From Pseudotabrizicola algicola (GTDB taxonomy: Bacteria; Pseudomonadota; Alphaproteobacteria; Rhodobacterales; Rhodobacteraceae): 64,000 nucleotides of DNA. The translations under genes and the position numbers were made by a program. The number at the start of each line of letters is the position of its first letter. The stretch's first letter is position 1. The notes beneath the pieces are model-generated. The model did not search any database, was not told the origin of the DNA, and worked only from the letters and a program-made list of their open reading frames with translations. The stretch covers positions 1 through 64,000 of the forward strand of contig NZ_JAAIKE010000002.1 in the NCBI RefSeq assembly GCF_010915705.1. The letters are read 5' to 3'. Below are positions 62,123 to 64,000 of this stretch, piece after piece.

Positions 62123-64000
62123 ATGACGCTGAAGGAATACAACAGCAAACGTGATTTTGCCGCCACGCCAGAGCCGAAGGGGGCCAAGGCGCGCAAGAGC
62201 GGCAGCCAGTTCGTGATCCAGAAACATGATGCCCGCCGCCTGCATTATGATTTGCGGCTGGAAATGGCGGGGGTGCTGCGCAGTTGGGCGGTGACGCGCG
62301 GTCCAAGCCTGATTGCGGGCGAGAAGCGGCTGGCGGTGCATGTGGAAGATCACCCGCTTGGCTATGGCAGTTTCGAAGGCACGATTCCCAAAGGGGAATA
62401 CGGGGCCGGAACGGTGTTGCTGTGGGATCGGGGGGATTGGTCGCCCATCGGTGATGCGGCCAAGGGCTATGCCAAGGGGCATCTGGAGTTCGAGCTTGCG
62501 GGCGAAAAGCTGCGCGGGCGTTGGCACCTGATCCGCATGCAGGGCAAGCCTGCCGAAAAGCGGGAGAACTGGCTGCTGATTAAGGCAGATGATGCCGAGG
62601 CCCGCGGCAAGGACGAGGCCGATATTCTGGAGCAACTGCCGCTTTCGGTCGCGTCGGGGCGCGATCTTGCCGAGATTGCGGCGGGGGCGGCGGTGAAGGA
62701 GCGGGCGGCGAAGGATGCTGCCGCCAAAGATGCGCCGCGCCGCAAGGGCCGCGCCAAGGCCAAGCCCGCCGATGCCGATGAGGCGGAAGCCGCTGAGCCT
62801 GATCTGACCAAGGGGGCCAAGGCCGCGCCCTTGCCGGAGTTCGTCCCGCCGATGCTGGCGACGCTGGCCCCCGCCGCGCCGAAGGGCGCGCGCTGGCTGC
62901 ACGAGATCAAGTTTGACGGCTATCGCCTGCAGGCGCGGATCGAGGCGGGGAGCGTCACGCTTTTGACGCGCAGCGGGCTGGACTGGACCGCGCGCTTTGG
63001 CGCGGCAGTGCCTGCGGCGCTGCGGGATTTGGCGCTGCGCTCGGCGCTGATGGATGGCGAGCTGGTTGTCGAGGGCGGAGACGGGGCCTCGGATTTCTCG
63101 GCCTTGCAGGCCGATCTGAGTGCGGGGCGCGATGACCGCTTTGTGTTTTATGCCTTTGACCTGCTGCATCTGGACGGACATGATCTGCGCCCCTTGCCGC
63201 TGCTGGAGCGCAAGGAGAGGTTGGAACATGTGCTGGCCGCTGCGCAGGGCCCGCTCCGCTATAGCAGCCATTTCGAGGAAAGCGGAGCCACGGTGCTGCG
63301 CCATGCCTGCCGCCTGAGCCTTGAAGGCATCGTGTCGAAACTTGCCGACTCGCCCTATCGTTCGGGGCGGGGAAAGTCGTGGATCAAATCGAAATGCTCG
63401 GCGCGGCAAGAGTTTGTGATTGGCGGCTATGTGCCGTCGAGCGCGGCGAAGGGGGCCATCGGCTCGTTGGTGCTGGGGGTTCATGATGGCGGGCAGCTTG
63501 TGCCTGTGGGGCGTGTCGGCACTGGGTTTTCGGCGGCGGTGGCGCGGGAGTTGTTCACGCGGCTGGAGGCGATGCGCCGTGACGACAGCCCCTTTGACAA
63601 ACCGCTGACGGCAGAGCAGGCGCGGCAGGTGCGCCATGTGCGGCCCGAACTGGTGGCCGAGGTGGAGTTCCGCGCATGGACCGCCGACGGCCATTTGCGC
63701 CATGCCTCTTTTCGCGGCCTGCGGGAGGACAAGCCCGCCGACGAGGTGCGGCGCGAGGGCGAGGTGGCGGAGGCGGCTCCCAAGCCGCCCGCTCCGGCGC
63801 GGGTCAAGCTGACGCATCCCGACCGGATCTATTGGCCGGAGGCGGGAATCACCAAGGAGGGGCTGGCCGATTACTACAGCCAGGTCTGGCGCAAGATGGC
63901 GCCGTTTGTCGTCAACCGTCCGCTGGCGCTGTTGCGCTGCCCCGAGGGGATCGGCGGGCAGCGGTTCTTCCAGAAGCACATCTGGAAGGGGGCGAGCCGC
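62123..64000 (+). CDS. ligD: Multifunctional ATP-dependent DNA ligase LigD, 3' end beyond the window
   Basis: The 626 codons present show domain order PE-Lig-Pol, as in Pseudomonas LigD. The 3'-phosphoesterase comes first (about 1-150; QFVIQKHDARRLHYDLRLEM, GEYGAGTVLLWDRG), then a linker rich in Lys/Ala/Asp, then the ligase (about 230-550) with the nucleotidyl lysine in LHEIKFDGYRLQARIEAG (about Lys262), EGIVSKLADSPYRSGRG and KSWIKSKC. The polymerase/primase domain begins at about 565 (LTHPDRIYWPEAGITKEG) and runs off the right edge. With Ku it repairs double-strand breaks. The frame stays open to the last base. Confidence 0.95.
   Translation, partial: MTLKEYNSKRDFAATPEPKGAKARKSGSQFVIQKHDARRLHYDLRLEMAGVLRSWAVTRGPSLIAGEKRLAVHVEDHPLGYGSFEGTIPKGEYGAGTVLLWDRGDWSPIGDAAKGYAKGHLEFELAGEKLRGRWHLIRMQGKPAEKRENWLLIKADDAEARGKDEADILEQLPLSVASGRDLAEIAAGAAVKERAAKDAAAKDAPRRKGRAKAKPADADEAEAAEPDLTKGAKAAPLPEFVPPMLATLAPAAPKGARWLHEIKFDGYRLQARIEAGSVTLLTRSGLDWTARFGAAVPAALRDLALRSALMDGELVVEGGDGASDFSALQADLSAGRDDRFVFYAFDLLHLDGHDLRPLPLLERKERLEHVLAAAQGPLRYSSHFEESGATVLRHACRLSLEGIVSKLADSPYRSGRGKSWIKSKCSARQEFVIGGYVPSSAAKGAIGSLVLGVHDGGQLVPVGRVGTGFSAAVARELFTRLEAMRRDDSPFDKPLTAEQARQVRHVRPELVAEVEFRAWTADGHLRHASFRGLREDKPADEVRREGEVAEAAPKPPAPARVKLTHPDRIYWPEAGITKEGLADYYSQVWRKMAPFVVNRPLALLRCPEGIGGQRFFQKHIWKGASR

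Overview
The window is a high-GC alphaproteobacterial chromosome segment, most likely from the Rhodobacterales (Rhodobacteraceae). The pointers are a complete beta-hydroxyaspartate cycle operon with its IclR regulator, R. capsulatus-type xdhABC, a DUF2125 and a DUF1489 protein, a class II cobalamin-dependent ribonucleotide reductase, and a BciB-like vinyl reductase gene preceded by a PpsR-type palindrome. The last item suggests a phototrophic or formerly phototrophic lineage. No rRNA, tRNA, CRISPR array or prophage was seen.

Layout. 1-12,450 is accessory. An IS3-family orfA is cut by the left edge. It is followed by two overlapping secreted proteins (one with a Pro/Gly-rich tail), a small exported protein, and a surface-glycan type cluster: a frameshifted ORF, a GT28-like glycosyltransferase, a TPR-GT4 fusion, a tandem methyltransferase, a second glycosyltransferase and a periplasmic Sel1-repeat protein. 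An eroded IS3 remnant closes this stretch. 12,449-19,422 is housekeeping: nrdJ, a DUF1489 gene, a YbjN-like gene and dnaE. 19,644-29,140 is one long purine operon: xdhABC, then a BMP-type nucleoside/purine ABC transporter. 29,273-35,645 holds FAD oxidoreductases, an AhpD-like protein behind FNR-like and palindromic sites, a GH25 muramidase lipoprotein and a double PRC-barrel protein. 35,702-38,976 is zur-znuCB divergent from znuA. 39,038-47,744 is urate catabolism: puuD, a LysR regulator, a DUF2125 gene, uraH, a puuE-uraD fusion, ureidoglycine aminohydrolase, ureidoglycolate lyase and an NCS2 permease. 47,804-51,227 holds an acyl-CoA ligase, a GNAT protein and bciB. 51,328-57,790 is a GAPDH gene, bhcDCBA and bhcR. 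58,031-64,000 is parC, an SH3 protein, ku and the start of ligD.

How it fits together. Xanthine taken up by the transporters is oxidised by XdhABC to urate. PuuD, UraH, the UraD and PuuE domains, the aminohydrolase and AllA then take urate to glyoxylate plus urea; only allantoate amidohydrolase is not in the window. Glyoxylate is the substrate of the beta-hydroxyaspartate cycle encoded about 6 kb further on, which makes oxaloacetate from two glyoxylates without losing carbon. The window therefore looks like a nearly continuous purine-to-central-carbon route. That functional coupling is inference; the individual gene assignments rest on visible motifs and recalled family resemblance, not on database searches.
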